Notes under the pieces: generated by a model | Databases searched by the model: none | What the model saw: the letters and a program-made list of their open reading frames with translations, nothing else | What the model was told of the DNA's origin: nothing | Part shown: one piece after another, positions 46,123 to 56,009 of the stretch | Layout: each line of letters starts with the position of its first letter | Numbering within the stretch: the first letter of the stretch is position 1 | Origin: Iris pallida | Lineage: Eukaryota; Streptophyta; Magnoliopsida; Asparagales; Iridaceae | Direction of reading: 5' to 3' | NCBI GenBank assembly: GCA_029216955.1 | Contig: JANAVB010006999.1 | Span: forward strand, 1,446,288-1,510,287 | DNA length: 64,000 bases | Made by a program: the position numbers and the translations under genes

Positions 46123-48381
46123 TCAAAATACCCGATTTATTAGATCCATGAAGGCTGTAGGGGCATTCGTCAGGCCGAATGGCATCACCAGGAACTCGTA
46201 GTGGCCGTACCGAGTGCGAAAGGCTGACTTTTGTACGTCGTCTGACTTGATCTTGAGTTGATGATAGCCTGAGTGGAGATCAATCTTCGAAAATACCGAG
46301 ATGCCTTGCAGTTGATCGAATAAGTCGTCTATGCGGGGCAATGGATACTTGTTTCGGATGGTGGCCTTGTTCAGCTCTCGGTAATCGATGCACAGACGCA
46401 TGGACCCATCCTTCTTCTTCACGAACAACACGGGCGCTCCCCACGGTGAAATACTAGGCCGAATAAATCCTTTATCGAGCAACTCTTGTAACTGAACCTT
46501 GAGTTCCTTCAGCTCGGTGGGAGCTATTCTGTATGGGGCCTTGGAAATCGGTCGAGTATCGGGGAATGTATCGATGCTGAATTCGATTTCTCGATCGGGG
46601 ACCATGCCGGATAGCAAGTCTGGGAACACATCGAGGAATTCTGCCACAATGTCGGTCTGACCCGTGTTTGCACCATCCTGTCGCATGTCTCGGACGGACG
46701 CCAAATAGCCTTTGCACCCAGAATGCAGCATCCTCCGATCAGAAATTGCCGAAATCAGCATGCAGGTCGACGACGCCTCACCACATGAAAAGCAGAATTC
46801 GGGCATTCCTGGTATGCGGAAGGTGATCGTCTTTCTGGTACAGTCTATGGTTGCGTTGCACGGCCCGAGCCAATCCATTCCCAGAATGAAATCAAAGTCC
46901 TTTATGTCTAGATCTATCACATCAAGACCAATCTTTTGATCGCCGATATAGATAATCCCATCGGCGCAGGCTAAATTAGTGAGTATTGGTGTGCCCGAAG
47001 GTGTACTTACGCTAAGGTCGAGATCCAGAGATATTATCGGAAATTTGTGCTCGACGGCAAAGTCCGCCGATATAAAACTATGCGAAGCACCTGAATCAAA
47101 TAGTACACGAGCAGGCACATTATTGAAATTTAGTATACCTGTCACGACCGTATCTGATGCAAGCACTTCATCTCGGGTCATGGCGTAGACACGGCCCTGG
47201 GCATTGGGGCGACGGTCTTGGACATTTTGTGGTGCAGGTTGAGGTGCTCGAGGCGCCGGAACTTGATTCCCCGGACGGTGCTGTTGATGCTGAGGCGTGT
47301 TCAAGTTATTTCTTCTACGGTTCGGGCAGTCTCCATAAAAGTGACCCCTTTTTCCGCATATGAAACAACCGCCATTTTGAACTTCACAGTCGACGACGAG
47401 ATGTCCGTTCCGGTTGTATTTTGTGCAGTGAGGTCCCTGGTTCCGCGCCTGGTGTCCGCCATGGTGCCCGTTGTTCGGACGCTTGGTCACGTTGTTTCCT
47501 CCCGCGTGGCTAGGGCGTTTGTGATTGTAGGTATGCACAGTGTCGGCAGCACCTGGAGGATATTGGCGTTCAAGGCGGAGGGCGTGGTTGAGAGACTCCC
47601 CCATCATTTTGTATTGCGGAACAGACACATAGGCGTAGATGGATGGTCTTAGACCCACTTCGAACCGTCGAGCACGACTCGCCAGGGAGGGCAGGAATTC
47701 TCCAGTAAACTTGGCCAACTTGTTGAACTCTGCTGCATACTGCCGTACCGTCATATTTTCTTGCCTTAGCTGCATAAATTTATTTTCCTTCTCTTGTCGA
47801 ACGGCTTCGGGGAGGTACTCAATCTCGAACGCCTCTCGGAAGGTGGCCCAAGAAATTGCCGCTGTCTTGTCGTCGCATCTGATCGCTCGCTTTTGTACAG
47901 CCCACCAGTCGTGCGCGTTCGATCGGAGTAGAAGTTGAGCGCATGCGACTTTCTTGAACTCTTCGACGCCCAAAAGCTCAAACTTATCTTCCAGTTCCTC
48001 CAACCAGTCAATCGCCAAGGAGGGATCTTCTGTGCCATTGAAGGAAGTACGGCATCTCTTTGTGAATTTTGACACGTCGAAGTTGGAACTTCTCGGTGCT
48101 GCAGTTGTAGGCTCGGGTGCCTCCAGATCGACTTCACTTTGTCGGGCCGCAGGCTCGGTTACGGCATGGGTTGTCGCGGAGTTGTTGTTGTTGGCCACCA
48201 CCGTCTGAACGATCTGTTGGAGAGTATCAAGCTGCTTCTGCTGCAACTTGAATTGTGCTTCGAATCGGGCCTCGAACTGAGTTTGACGTGCCTCCATCTG
48301 CCGTCGATGTTGTTCATTCTGGCGTTGAATCTCCTCAGCTTGTCGTTGTTGCGCTTCCAGCATACACAACATTCGCTCCAT
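46123..48381 (-). pseudogene. Gypsy gag - protease - reverse transcriptase
   Basis: 752 codons from ATG 48381. Residues 1-60 are Gln/Glu/Arg-rich coiled coil; ~100-270 are the retrotransposon gag region ([18 protein letters not shown]). A degenerate first knuckle at 319-332 has lost its second Cys, and an intact CCHC knuckle lies at 339-352 ([14 protein letters not shown]). Protease has [10 protein letters not shown] at 427-436. RT begins near 640 ([30 protein letters not shown]). TGA at 46123-46125 replaces an Arg codon (CGA), interrupting RT just before its catalytic FIDD. The frame is open upstream of this ATG as far as about 48500, so the true gag start may be farther out and mutated. Confidence 0.93.
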
Positions 48382-48607
48382 GGCATCGTTAGAGGGTCCG
48401 GGTCTCGAGCTATTCGAGCCGCTCGAAGCACTTTCTTCGTTCGTCGCAACGTTCGTCGTCGCACCTTCTGGTATTTTGAAGGCAAAGTATATTAGTCATA
48501 AAACTTATCATGGACTCACTCGTATGGAACGACATATCTCACCGACACGAGGCCAACGGCTTTGAGACTAAAAACTCGACACTGGAGGCCAAGGACGTAA
48601 AGCCGTG

Positions 48608-48621
48608 CTCTGATACCATTA
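48608..48621 (-). other. Primer-binding site of the gypsy element
   Basis: On the minus strand TAATGGTATCAGAGC directly follows the 5' LTR end GGGGCGTGACA. TGGTATCAGAGC is complementary to the 3' end of plant initiator-Met tRNA, which primes minus-strand DNA synthesis in most plant LTR elements. Confidence 0.88.
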
Positions 48622-50291
48622 TGTCACGCCCCGATTCGGTAGAATCGATAGTCGTCCCCCGAGCGTGATGCCGTACAAGCCTAAGTTGTGCCTGCACAAG
48701 GCGGTTCATAAGATTATCCGAAACAACAGCATATGTAAGAGTACGCAGAGAAATTGAACACATTCATATAGAAAAGAAAACTTGCATTTTCATTGATAAT
48801 AAGTTTGGTTACAGACTCGATTACAAAAGAGGCCTCTCGGACTTACAACCGACATCGATGAGATAGTCATTCCATACATTTACATCCCTTTTAACAAACA
48901 ACAAAATGGCTCTCTAAGACCTGGGATCGGCGAGAGTTTGCGACTCATGATGCAGTTGGGTTGGAGTCTTCAAAAGTTGCAGAGTTAGCCTTCGCGCTAG
49001 CAAGGCTTCAAAAGAAAGGAGCGTCGCCTTCAGTTCCTTGGCACGCTATCTTGGTTCCGAGTACCAGTTGAGAGCGAGGGTCAGCACATTACACTTTGTG
49101 CTGGTGCGTGACAATTTAAATTTCGTGCTCTCATTTGTTGAAGATGTTAAGTGAGCGTGCATGCAATTGATTAGTGAAGTTTCTAGCCATCCTACTCAAT
49201 TCAGACTTATATTTGTTGGCACAACCGTATAACGACGATAGATCTTACCCCCGGCAGAGTGCGCCGTTGTAGCGTAAACTTACCATGTTCTTTCCTGTCA
49301 TGTTAATAATAATAAGACATAATAGAGTGCATTCGTGAAGGTCACTGGCACGACAAGCCATCCTGGACATATAGCTTGGTAGACAGAGGTCCTTCAGCGC
49401 AGGTAGCGATCCCCGTTGAAAGCCACTGCCTACCGTGGCATGCATCAGGCATAGCTATCCGTGTTTCTTCCTAGGCCGGAACGGTCCCGTGGCCTCGGGA
49501 TACCGTCCGAAGAAACAATCGCCCTTGTCGACAAGTTGTCCATGACCGTGCTAAGTTAATTATTATTTCAAGGTACATCTTTATGTATCGTTGCGACATT
49601 CATTTAATCGATTCGTCTTTCCTTAGCACGGTTCTATATGATTCGATAATTGCAAGCACGATAATATTATATGACAAGCATCTGTATAGTTCGTGTTCGT
49701 GGGACGTCGTGTGACTGTTCATCGGAATATCATTCATGTCGTTGCATTACATCTAGCATAGCACATGTCTAGTATCGATAATATATTAGAGAAGAGGGTC
49801 GAGGGAAGAAGGGTCAGCCACTCACCTTAGTATTTACTTGAGGCGAGAAACTGGTTGGCCGTGCTAGACGTTGCCTACGCGATCACCTGAAATCGCACAA
49901 GCAACCGATTAGAACACTGTGTTATTCAAGGAAATTCGATGAGAATGCGAAGTTCGAAACGTAAGCCATGAAAACCATCGAAAATATTCACGAAAATGCA
50001 TTCAAAAAATAAAGCCAAAACCAACGCAAGCGGCGTGAAAAGCAGAGCAACGGGAGGTCTCTCCCGACTCAGCCGCAGAGTCTATCCTCGAGGCGCAACC
50101 CGCTGAATATGGGACTTGGTTCCGAAGAAGCCATTCCATAACGGGGAATGGATCTTAAATCAACCGTTCCCGTTCGATCGATTCGATCGATCCCGACCTA
50201 TCGGTCCCGACAGAGTCGATAGCGACAGTGTTCCTTTCTCGCGCACCCCGTGGACGAACAACGGGACACGATGTAGGGACGGGGCACTACA
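48622..50291 (-). repeat. 5' LTR of the gypsy element (full length)
   Basis: 1670 bp, TG..CA on the minus strand (TGTAGTGCCCC to GGGGCGTGACA). It has the segment 48840-48995 that is missing from the other LTR. Element transcription on the minus strand would start inside it; I could not place a TATA box with confidence. Confidence 0.92.
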
Positions 50292-50296
50292 GGTGG

Positions 50297-50476
50297 AGCC
50301 CTCAAAAGGGGGTGACAATGGAGTTGGTAATTTAATCCCACATCGGGTAGGAGGTAGGATCATGTTGTGTAGATAATTGGGATTGGTTCAGGCTTTACAT
50401 GAGAATTCTCTTTTAAGACATATGGGTCCAATTCATGGACCAACTCCGGTTCGGTCACACCGCGCCCAACACAAAG
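50297..50476 (+). mobile_element. TRIM-like 3' LTR, remainder, and target duplication
   Basis: 50297-50471 completes the LTR begun at 34510 (joined length ~202 bp) and matches 16764-16954. It ends CGCGCCCAACA. CAAAG at 50472-50476 equals the left flank of the 5' LTR at 16733. The empty site TAATCAAAGAGTG survives at about 19360 and 55215. Confidence 0.8.
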
Positions 50477-51157
50477 ATTGTTTATTTTGATTTATATTTT
50501 CGCACCTCGATAATCTTTTGGTTTTTAATAATTGAATTCTTTTATCCGGATCGGACTATGAATCCACTTTTGTATTTCTTGTGATATGATATCCTAGTTT
50601 TACTATTTATTAATTTAAATTAACTTAAGTCATGAACAATGTTTTCTTAATTTAAAACTAAATTAATTTAGTCAATTATTATTTTACCCCTTCTCACCAA
50701 CCCAACACCTAGGGGTGAGTGTTCGGTTTATTCGGTTTCGACATTACCGAAATAGTCAAAATCAAATGAACCGAAATTCTAAAAATCTAAAATCAAGACC
50801 AAATCGAAATTAGCCAAAACCAGAACCGAACAAAATCGAATAAAAATTCCGTTTATTCATTCTATTCAGCTTGTTCGATTGGACTATTTCTATTGTATAA
50901 TGGATAATGTCCAAAGTTAAAATCGTAGTTAAATGATATTAAAAATTAACGAACCAACGCCCTTTCGGACGGATAAAGGTCGGATGAAATCTTGAAAGGT
51001 AGTTTGATTTCCTGATAGGAGATTTATTGAAGTAATAAAGGATACAAATGTTTCCTTTTGGTGATTTTTGCACTATTTTGCATATTGGAAAAAGCATCCA
51101 ACTTTCACGAAAAAAATACGTGTCCAATAAAAAAAAATTAAAAAAAAGTTTTTCTTT
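50477..51157. repeat. tRNA-Leu unit, copy 4 (flanking sequence)
   Basis: Matches 18420-19050 and 17181-17604. No gene on either strand. The A-runs at 51129-51147 are T-runs downstream of the minus-strand tRNA. Confidence 0.75.
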
Positions 51158-51165
51158 TGTTGAGA

Positions 51166-51198
<33 letters not shown>

Positions 51199-51238
51199 AC
51201 CTTAATCTGGCGCCTTAGACCAACTCGGCCATCTCAAC
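51158..51238 (-). tRNA. tRNA-Leu(AAG)
   Basis: Third intact copy, identical over 81 nt to 17605-17685 and 19053-19133: same acceptor stem, AAG anticodon loop, A and B boxes and discriminator A. The upstream CAACAAG motif on the minus strand is preserved. Perfect identity of the gene against visibly diverged flanks suggests selection or gene conversion. Confidence 0.96.
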
Positions 51239-51352
51239 TTGTTGACGATTTTCTCTCTAAGCTATTTATATAATATACATTTACGAGTACCTCCTCATCT
51301 CACTTTGTAAACGATTAACGAAGGCTTCCCGTAACCAACATGTCCAACATAT

Positions 51353-51820
51353 AAAGTAATGCTATTTGTACCTCCAAATCGTCCCTCCTTACGAGACAGT
51401 TGACGTAGCAAACTTTAAAATTAATATTAAAATTTAAAATTAATATTAACATTAAAATTAATATTAACGTTAACATAAACAATAATATTAATATTAATAT
51501 TAACATTAACATTAATACTAATATTATATTTAATAATAACATTAACATTAATATTAATACTAACATTAATATTATTCTTAATGTTAACATTAACATTAAT
51601 TAAAATTAATTAAAATTAACATTAATTAATATTAATATTAACATTAAATTAGCATGGACAAAATTTGGATAATTAATTTTTGGGTTAAAATTTGACATAT
51701 CATCTGCCATGTCATCTGCCATGTCATATGACACATAATCTTATGTAACATACCATGTCATTTGCCACATGAGGGATAGTTTGGAGGAACAATTTGGAGG
51801 TACGAATATCATTACTCTTT
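51353..51820. mobile_element. MITE with TTAACATTAA array (second copy)
   Basis: Same element as 17803-18277 at the same distance from the tRNA, with the same inverted ends (AATGCTATTTGTACCTCC / GGTACGAATATCATTACT). The (ATTAAC)n-type core is at 51414-51655. The first part of its left inner sequence is shorter than in the other copy. Confidence 0.72.
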
Positions 51821-52471
51821 TTTTATTACAATCTACACACAGCTACACATCCTTACGGACACTCAAATCCTGGTGGTCCTGCTTGGTGTCCGCGCTGCCT
51901 TCATTGCATAATATTTTTGGTTTGGAGGATGTGATAACCCTTTCTAAAATCCGTATTACTCTATAATCAAAAAATGTTTATTATGATTTAAATATTCGTA
52001 TATAGATAATGTTTTGGTTTTTAATAATTGAATTCTTGTATCTGGATCGGACTATGAATCCACTTTTGTATTTCTTGTGATATAATATTCTAATTTTACT
52101 ATTTATTAATGTAAACTAACTTAAGTCATGAACAATGTTTTCTTAATTTAAAACTAAATTAATTTAGTCAATTATTATTTTACGCCCTCTTACCAACCCA
52201 ACACCTAGGAGTGAGTGTTCGGTTTATTCGGTTTCGACCGAACCAAATTATTAGTCAAAATCGAATGAACCGAATTTCTAAAAATTTAAAACCGAATAAC
52301 AATTCCGTTTATTCATTTTATTCGGCTTGTTCGGTTGGAATTTTTTTATTATATAATGGCTAGTGTCCAAAGTTAAAATTATAGTTAAATAATATTAAAA
52401 ATTAACGAACCCACGCCCATCCGGACCGATAAAGGTGGGATGAAATCTTGAAAGGTAGTTTGATTTCTTGA
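51821..52471. repeat. tRNA-Leu unit spacer, copies 4 to 5
   Basis: Parallel to 18278-18905 with the same phrases. No gene. Confidence 0.7.
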
Positions 52472-53141
52472 CATTAGTTTGGTTTAATTGCTACTTGATA
52501 CCCTCAACTATTACCGTTTTTCAACTTTGTACCCTAAACTTTTTTTCGTAACAACTTGATACCTCAACTATTTTTTTTTCAACTTAATACCTAACATTTT
52601 AAAAAATTCCAAAATGCCCTTATCCCTTCCCTCCCTCCACCCCCTCCCCCACTCCAGCCATCCCCCCTGCTATAGCTCCGGCCGAAACCCCCCCCCCCCC
52701 CCCCTCCTCGCTTCCGGCCAACCTCCCCCCCCCCTCTTCGCTTCCGGGCCACCCCCTGCCCCGCCTCACTCCCCGCACCCCCCTTCCCAGCCCCCCTCCT
52801 CCTGCTGCCGAGCCCTAGGGGAGAGGCGGGAGCGGGCGGGCGGCCGGAGCGAGAGGGGGGGGGGATGGCCTGAAGCGAGCAGGAGGGGTGTGGGGGGGGG
52901 GGGGGGGGGGAGGGGAGCTAGCATGCGGGTGGGCGGCCGGAGCTAGCAGAGGGGGGGGGGGGGGGGGGGGAGGAGGGGGGGGGGGGGGCGAAGCGAGCAG
53001 GGGGGAGAGGGGTTAGGGGTAGGGGCATTTTTGTCCAAAATAATATCCGGGTATCAAGTTGTTACAAAAAAAAGTTTATGGTACAAAGTTGAAAAACGGT
53101 AATAGTTGAGGGTATCAAGTAGCAATTAAGCCTATTAGTTT
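52472..53141. mobile_element. Mutator-like MITE with ~95 bp inverted ends and poly-C/poly-G core
   Basis: The element 52481-53132 starts GGTTTAATTGCTACTTGATA, and the complement of its right end starts GGCTTAATTGCTACTTGATA; the inverted match extends over about 95 bases. It is flanked by CATTAGTTT (52472-52480) and TATTAGTTT (53133-53141), a 9 bp duplication with one mismatch, the length made by Mutator-type elements. The core (52620-53000) is C-rich then G-rich, with homopolymer runs up to ~19. No real gene; the Pro/Ser-rich frame at 52614-52946 is compositional. Confidence 0.82.
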
Positions 53142-53573
53142 TATTGAAGTGATAAAGGATACAAATGTTTCCTTTTGGTGATTTTTGAATTATTTTGCAA
53201 ATTGAAAAAAGCATCCAACTTTCAAGAAAACTAGGGGTGCAACTCGGACTGATTGGGTTGAACTTGAGGTCAATCTGAACCCAACCCGATGAATCATAAG
53301 CCTAGTCCGCGCCCAAGCCTGGCCCGACCTCGGGTAACATATGAAGCCCAAGACCAAGCCCGAAGGATCGGGTTGGATCGGGTCCATCGGGTTTATCGGG
53401 CTCTAATATAATATTTAAAATAATTTTAAACAAAAGTAATATTAAACACATACTCAAATAGCAATTAAGTCTTGATCATTCCAAAATACAAACTGAAATA
53501 AGATTTATGATAAGGAGTTGAAGAGTTTGGGTGGACAAATTTATGGTTTAAAATTTTTATTTAAGAAGTATGA

Positions 53574-53576
<3 letters not shown>

Positions 53577-53608
<32 letters not shown>
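53577..53608. repeat. (TA)n microsatellite
   Basis: TA tract directly left of the T-run of a SINE; together with 53749-53824 it is a TA tract split by the SINE. Confidence 0.85.
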
Positions 53609-53643
<35 letters not shown>

Positions 53644-53745
53644 AAGCAATGGGTACTTGTGGCGAACTCGCCTCCACTGGGGCTCGACCTCCCGACCAGT
53701 TGGGCCGCATGCATCTCTATTAACCACTAGGCTAGAGGTCATTTG

Positions 53746-53748
<3 letters not shown>
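53609..53748 (-). mobile_element. tRNA-derived SINE inserted in a TA tract
   Basis: On the minus strand an A-box-like TAGCCTAGTGGTTAATAG (near 53735) is followed by a B-box-like GGTCGAGCCCC (near 53680), then a body and a ~30 base A-tail (T-run 53609-53642). TA repeats lie on both sides and are the probable target duplication. Confidence 0.75.

Positions 53749-53824
<76 letters not shown>
53749..53824. repeat. (TA)n microsatellite
   Basis: About 75 bases of TA dinucleotide. Confidence 0.95.
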
Positions 53825-53829
<5 letters not shown>

Positions 53830-53850
53830 GCAGCGGATCAAAAGTCCCTC

Positions 53851-54259
53851 TTAGAGCATCATTAGTAAGGCCCATCCCATTTTCTAGATTCTAGATTTAG
53901 AATGTAGGAGCTCATTTTGTAGAATAATAAGTCTCATCCCTAGTCCCAATTTCTAGAATTTCGGTTCCAACCCATCCATGGGTGCTAAGGGTTGGGTCTC
54001 CCAATTTCTAGATTCTAGATTGTAGAAACTCGTTCTGTAGAATAGTAAGTTCCAATTTGGAGCCCAATTTTCTAGATTCTAAACTTTATATTATTTTTTT
54101 CCTACATTAATTTTTGACCACACAATTTTTGGGACCGGAGCTCACTTTATCATTTCCTACTATTCTCATACAAATCCAACCCATTCTACATTTATCTTTT
54201 TTTTGAAAATTTGGGCTCCAAATTGCATTGGAGAGTCCCAACTACTAATGATGCTCTTA
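53851..54259. mobile_element. Harbinger/Tourist-like MITE with TTA duplication
   Basis: The element 53854-54256 (403 bp) begins GAGCATCATTAGTA and ends TACTAATGATGCTC. TTA lies at 53851-53853 and 54257-54259. The interior has TTCTAGATTCTAGA-type repeats. It shares end motif and duplication with the MITE at 16072 but is a different family internally. Confidence 0.86.
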
Positions 54260-54296
54260 GAAAACCTCCTAAAAACTCCCTCATTCTAATTCGTAA

Positions 54297-54660
54297 TATT
54301 AATGTTAATGTTAATGTTAATGTTAATGTTAATATTAATATTAATGTTAATGTTAATATTAATGTTAATGTTAATATTAATTTTAATGTTAAGTTTAATT
54401 TTTTTTTTTTTGAAATCACACGCACACACACAATTGGGAGGCTCGAACCTTGCCGGCCCCTCCGGATGTCCGCTCTAATACCACTAGGCTAGAGAGCTCC
54501 GACATGTTAAGTTTAATGTTAATTTTAGTATTTATGTTAAGTTTAATGTTAATATTTATTTTTTGTATTTTTTTTGTATTTATGTTAATGTTAATATTAA
54601 TGTCAATGTTAATATTAATTTTAATTTTAATTTTAATATTAATGTTAAGTTTTCTAAGAG
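54297..54660. repeat. (AATGTT)n-type degenerate array split by a SINE
   Basis: AATGTT/AATATT hexamers at 54297-54399 and 54504-54660. Asn/Val or Leu/Ile-repeat frames on both strands derive from it. Confidence 0.85.
54386..54517 (-). mobile_element. tRNA-derived SINE with perfect 14 bp duplication
   Basis: The 104 bp element 54400-54503 is flanked by ATGTTAAGTTTAAT at 54386-54399 and 54504-54517. On the minus strand it reads GAGCTCTCTAGCCTAGTGG (A box), GGTTCGAGCCTCCC (B box), a (TG)n stretch and an A-tail. This order and the terminal duplication define a short tRNA-derived SINE that depends on a LINE for movement. Confidence 0.9.
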
Positions 54661-54916
54661 GAACTTTTGATCCGCCCCCAATATATATATATATAAGTCG
54701 GGTTTCGAGTTCTTTGGATAACCCGATACATGAACCCGAACTCAACCCGATTTTTGATCGGGTTCAAATATTTTAACCCAAACCTGAGCCCGAGTATCTT
54801 CAACCCTAATCCAACCCATTAACGGATTTATCCGATCGAGCTCGGGTTTAGCCCGCCCAAGTTGCACCCCTAAAGAAAATAAACGGTCGCATAAAAAAAC
54901 ATTTGAAATTATATTC

Positions 54917-54924
54917 TGTTAAGA

Positions 54925-54955
<31 letters not shown>

Positions 54956-54996
54956 AAAACTAATCTGGCGCCTTAGACCAACTCGGCCATCTCAAC
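54917..54996 (-). pseudogene. tRNA-Leu pseudogene with broken anticodon arm
   Basis: 80 nt, matching the intact tRNA-Leu(AAG) copies except in the anticodon arm, where GGACCAAAAACTAATCTGG replaces GGACCAGAACCTTAATCTGG (one base lost, two changed), and with one change in the 3' acceptor strand (G:T pair). The anticodon loop cannot form as AAG, so it is non-functional although the internal promoter boxes remain. Confidence 0.9.
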
Positions 54997-55395
54997 TTCC
55001 TACTTGGTTTTCTCTCTACTTTATATAACTAATTGGAAAGAGTACCTCCTCACTTTGTCAAAAATTAACGAACCAACTTGTCCAACATTTTTTTTTTTAA
55101 TTACAACCTACAAGTCCTTACGGTTGGAAAGCTCAATACCTGCCGGTCCGCTGATTTCCACATGAATTACAAGCGCAGTGTGATAACCCTTTCTAAAACC
55201 CGTATTACTTTATAATCAAAGAGTGTTTTATTTTGACTTATATTTTCGTATCTTAGATAATCTTTTGGTCTTGAATAATTGAATTCTTGTATCTGGATCG
55301 AACTATGAATCCACTTTTGTATTTCTTGTGACATGATATTCTACGTAATTGTGTACCTTCGGGTAAACTTTGAATTTTGTGACTTTAATCATGTT
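54997..55395. repeat. tRNA-Leu unit, right flank of copy 5
   Basis: Matches 19134-19541. Contains the TRIM empty site near 55215. No gene. Confidence 0.7.
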
Positions 55396-55510
55396 TTTTT
55401 TTAAAAAAATCCCGCGCATACAAATAATTGGAGGACTAGAGCCTTGCATGTCCTTCTGTGTGTCCGCTCTAATACCATTAGACTAGAGAGCTCAGAGCTT
55501 TAATTATGTT
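55383..55510 (-). mobile_element. tRNA-derived SINE with 13 bp duplication
   Basis: The 102 bp element 55396-55497 is flanked by CTTTAATCATGTT (55383-55395) and CTTTAATTATGTT (55498-55510). On the minus strand it has the same head as the SINE at 54400 (GAGCTCTCTAGTCTAATGG), a B-box-like GGCTCTAGTCCTCC and a short A-rich tail. It is the intact version of the truncated copy at 19542. Confidence 0.87.
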
Positions 55511-56009
55511 AAATCAATAAAATAATTTATATTCAGAAACATGACTTCCATACCTTTTCGATGATAGATGATATGTTCCATTTGCATCATCAAGTTATCT
55601 GGAACACTAAATTTAAAAAAAAAAAATCTACGAGTTAACAATTTTATGAAAATTTTTCTACCGATACAATTAATTTTCTCCTGAGCCAATTTATGTATAG
55701 TAAACAATGGATTTTAAGTGCCTGGATTTATATTCGGTTAGAGCATTCGATATCGTATCCGTAACTATATGATATCTCTAAATTTACATGTCGAAGCTAT
55801 GAGTTACATCTCGTTAAACAGAGACATCCTACTGCAGAATTCTGTTTTTTTCTAGATTTGACACACTTTGGTACAATGCTCGTGTAGGCCAAACCATAAT
55901 CTTAATTGACCTGAAATTTTGTGTGTGCGCTCTCTTAACTCATATATAAATGATATCCAACTGGTAGATTTTCAGCATGAAAAATGAAGTTATTCACCTT
56001 TAAAGTCGG
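55511..56009. other. AT-rich sequence without recognised features
   Basis: The 67-codon minus-strand frame at 55504-55707 has no known motif. Nothing else is supported. Confidence 0.5.

Larger units (their letters stand above)
34532..50296 (-). mobile_element. Ty3/gypsy LTR retrotransposon (chromovirus/Tekay-like), with nested LTR element
   Basis: The element spans 34537-50291 and is flanked by the perfect 5 bp duplication GGTGG (34532-34536 and 50292-50296). The LTRs are 34537-36051 (3') and 48622-50291 (5'), both TG..CA on the minus strand. A primer site complementary to initiator-Met tRNA (TGGTATCAGAGC on the minus strand, 48608-48619) lies next to the 5' LTR, and a purine-rich tract lies beside the 3' LTR. 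It codes gag-protease-RT-RNase H-integrase in that order, which defines Ty3/gypsy. Without the 7.7 kb nested insert it is ~8.1 kb. Stops and frameshifts inactivate it. The clade is inferred from motif wording, not from a tree. Confidence 0.93.
53224..54880. mobile_element. hAT-type element with 8 bp duplication, carrying nested SINEs and a MITE
   Basis: The element 53232-54872 begins TAGGGGTGCAACTCGG and ends CCAAGTTGCACCCCTA. It is flanked by AAGAAAAC (53224-53231) and AAGAAAAT (54873-54880), an 8 bp duplication with one change, as for hAT. The uninterrupted site CTTTCAAGAAAA is seen near 19000 and 17555. Both ends are rich in ACCCGA / TCGGGT motifs (53270-53400 and 54700-54860). There is no transposase. 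Confidence 0.85.
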
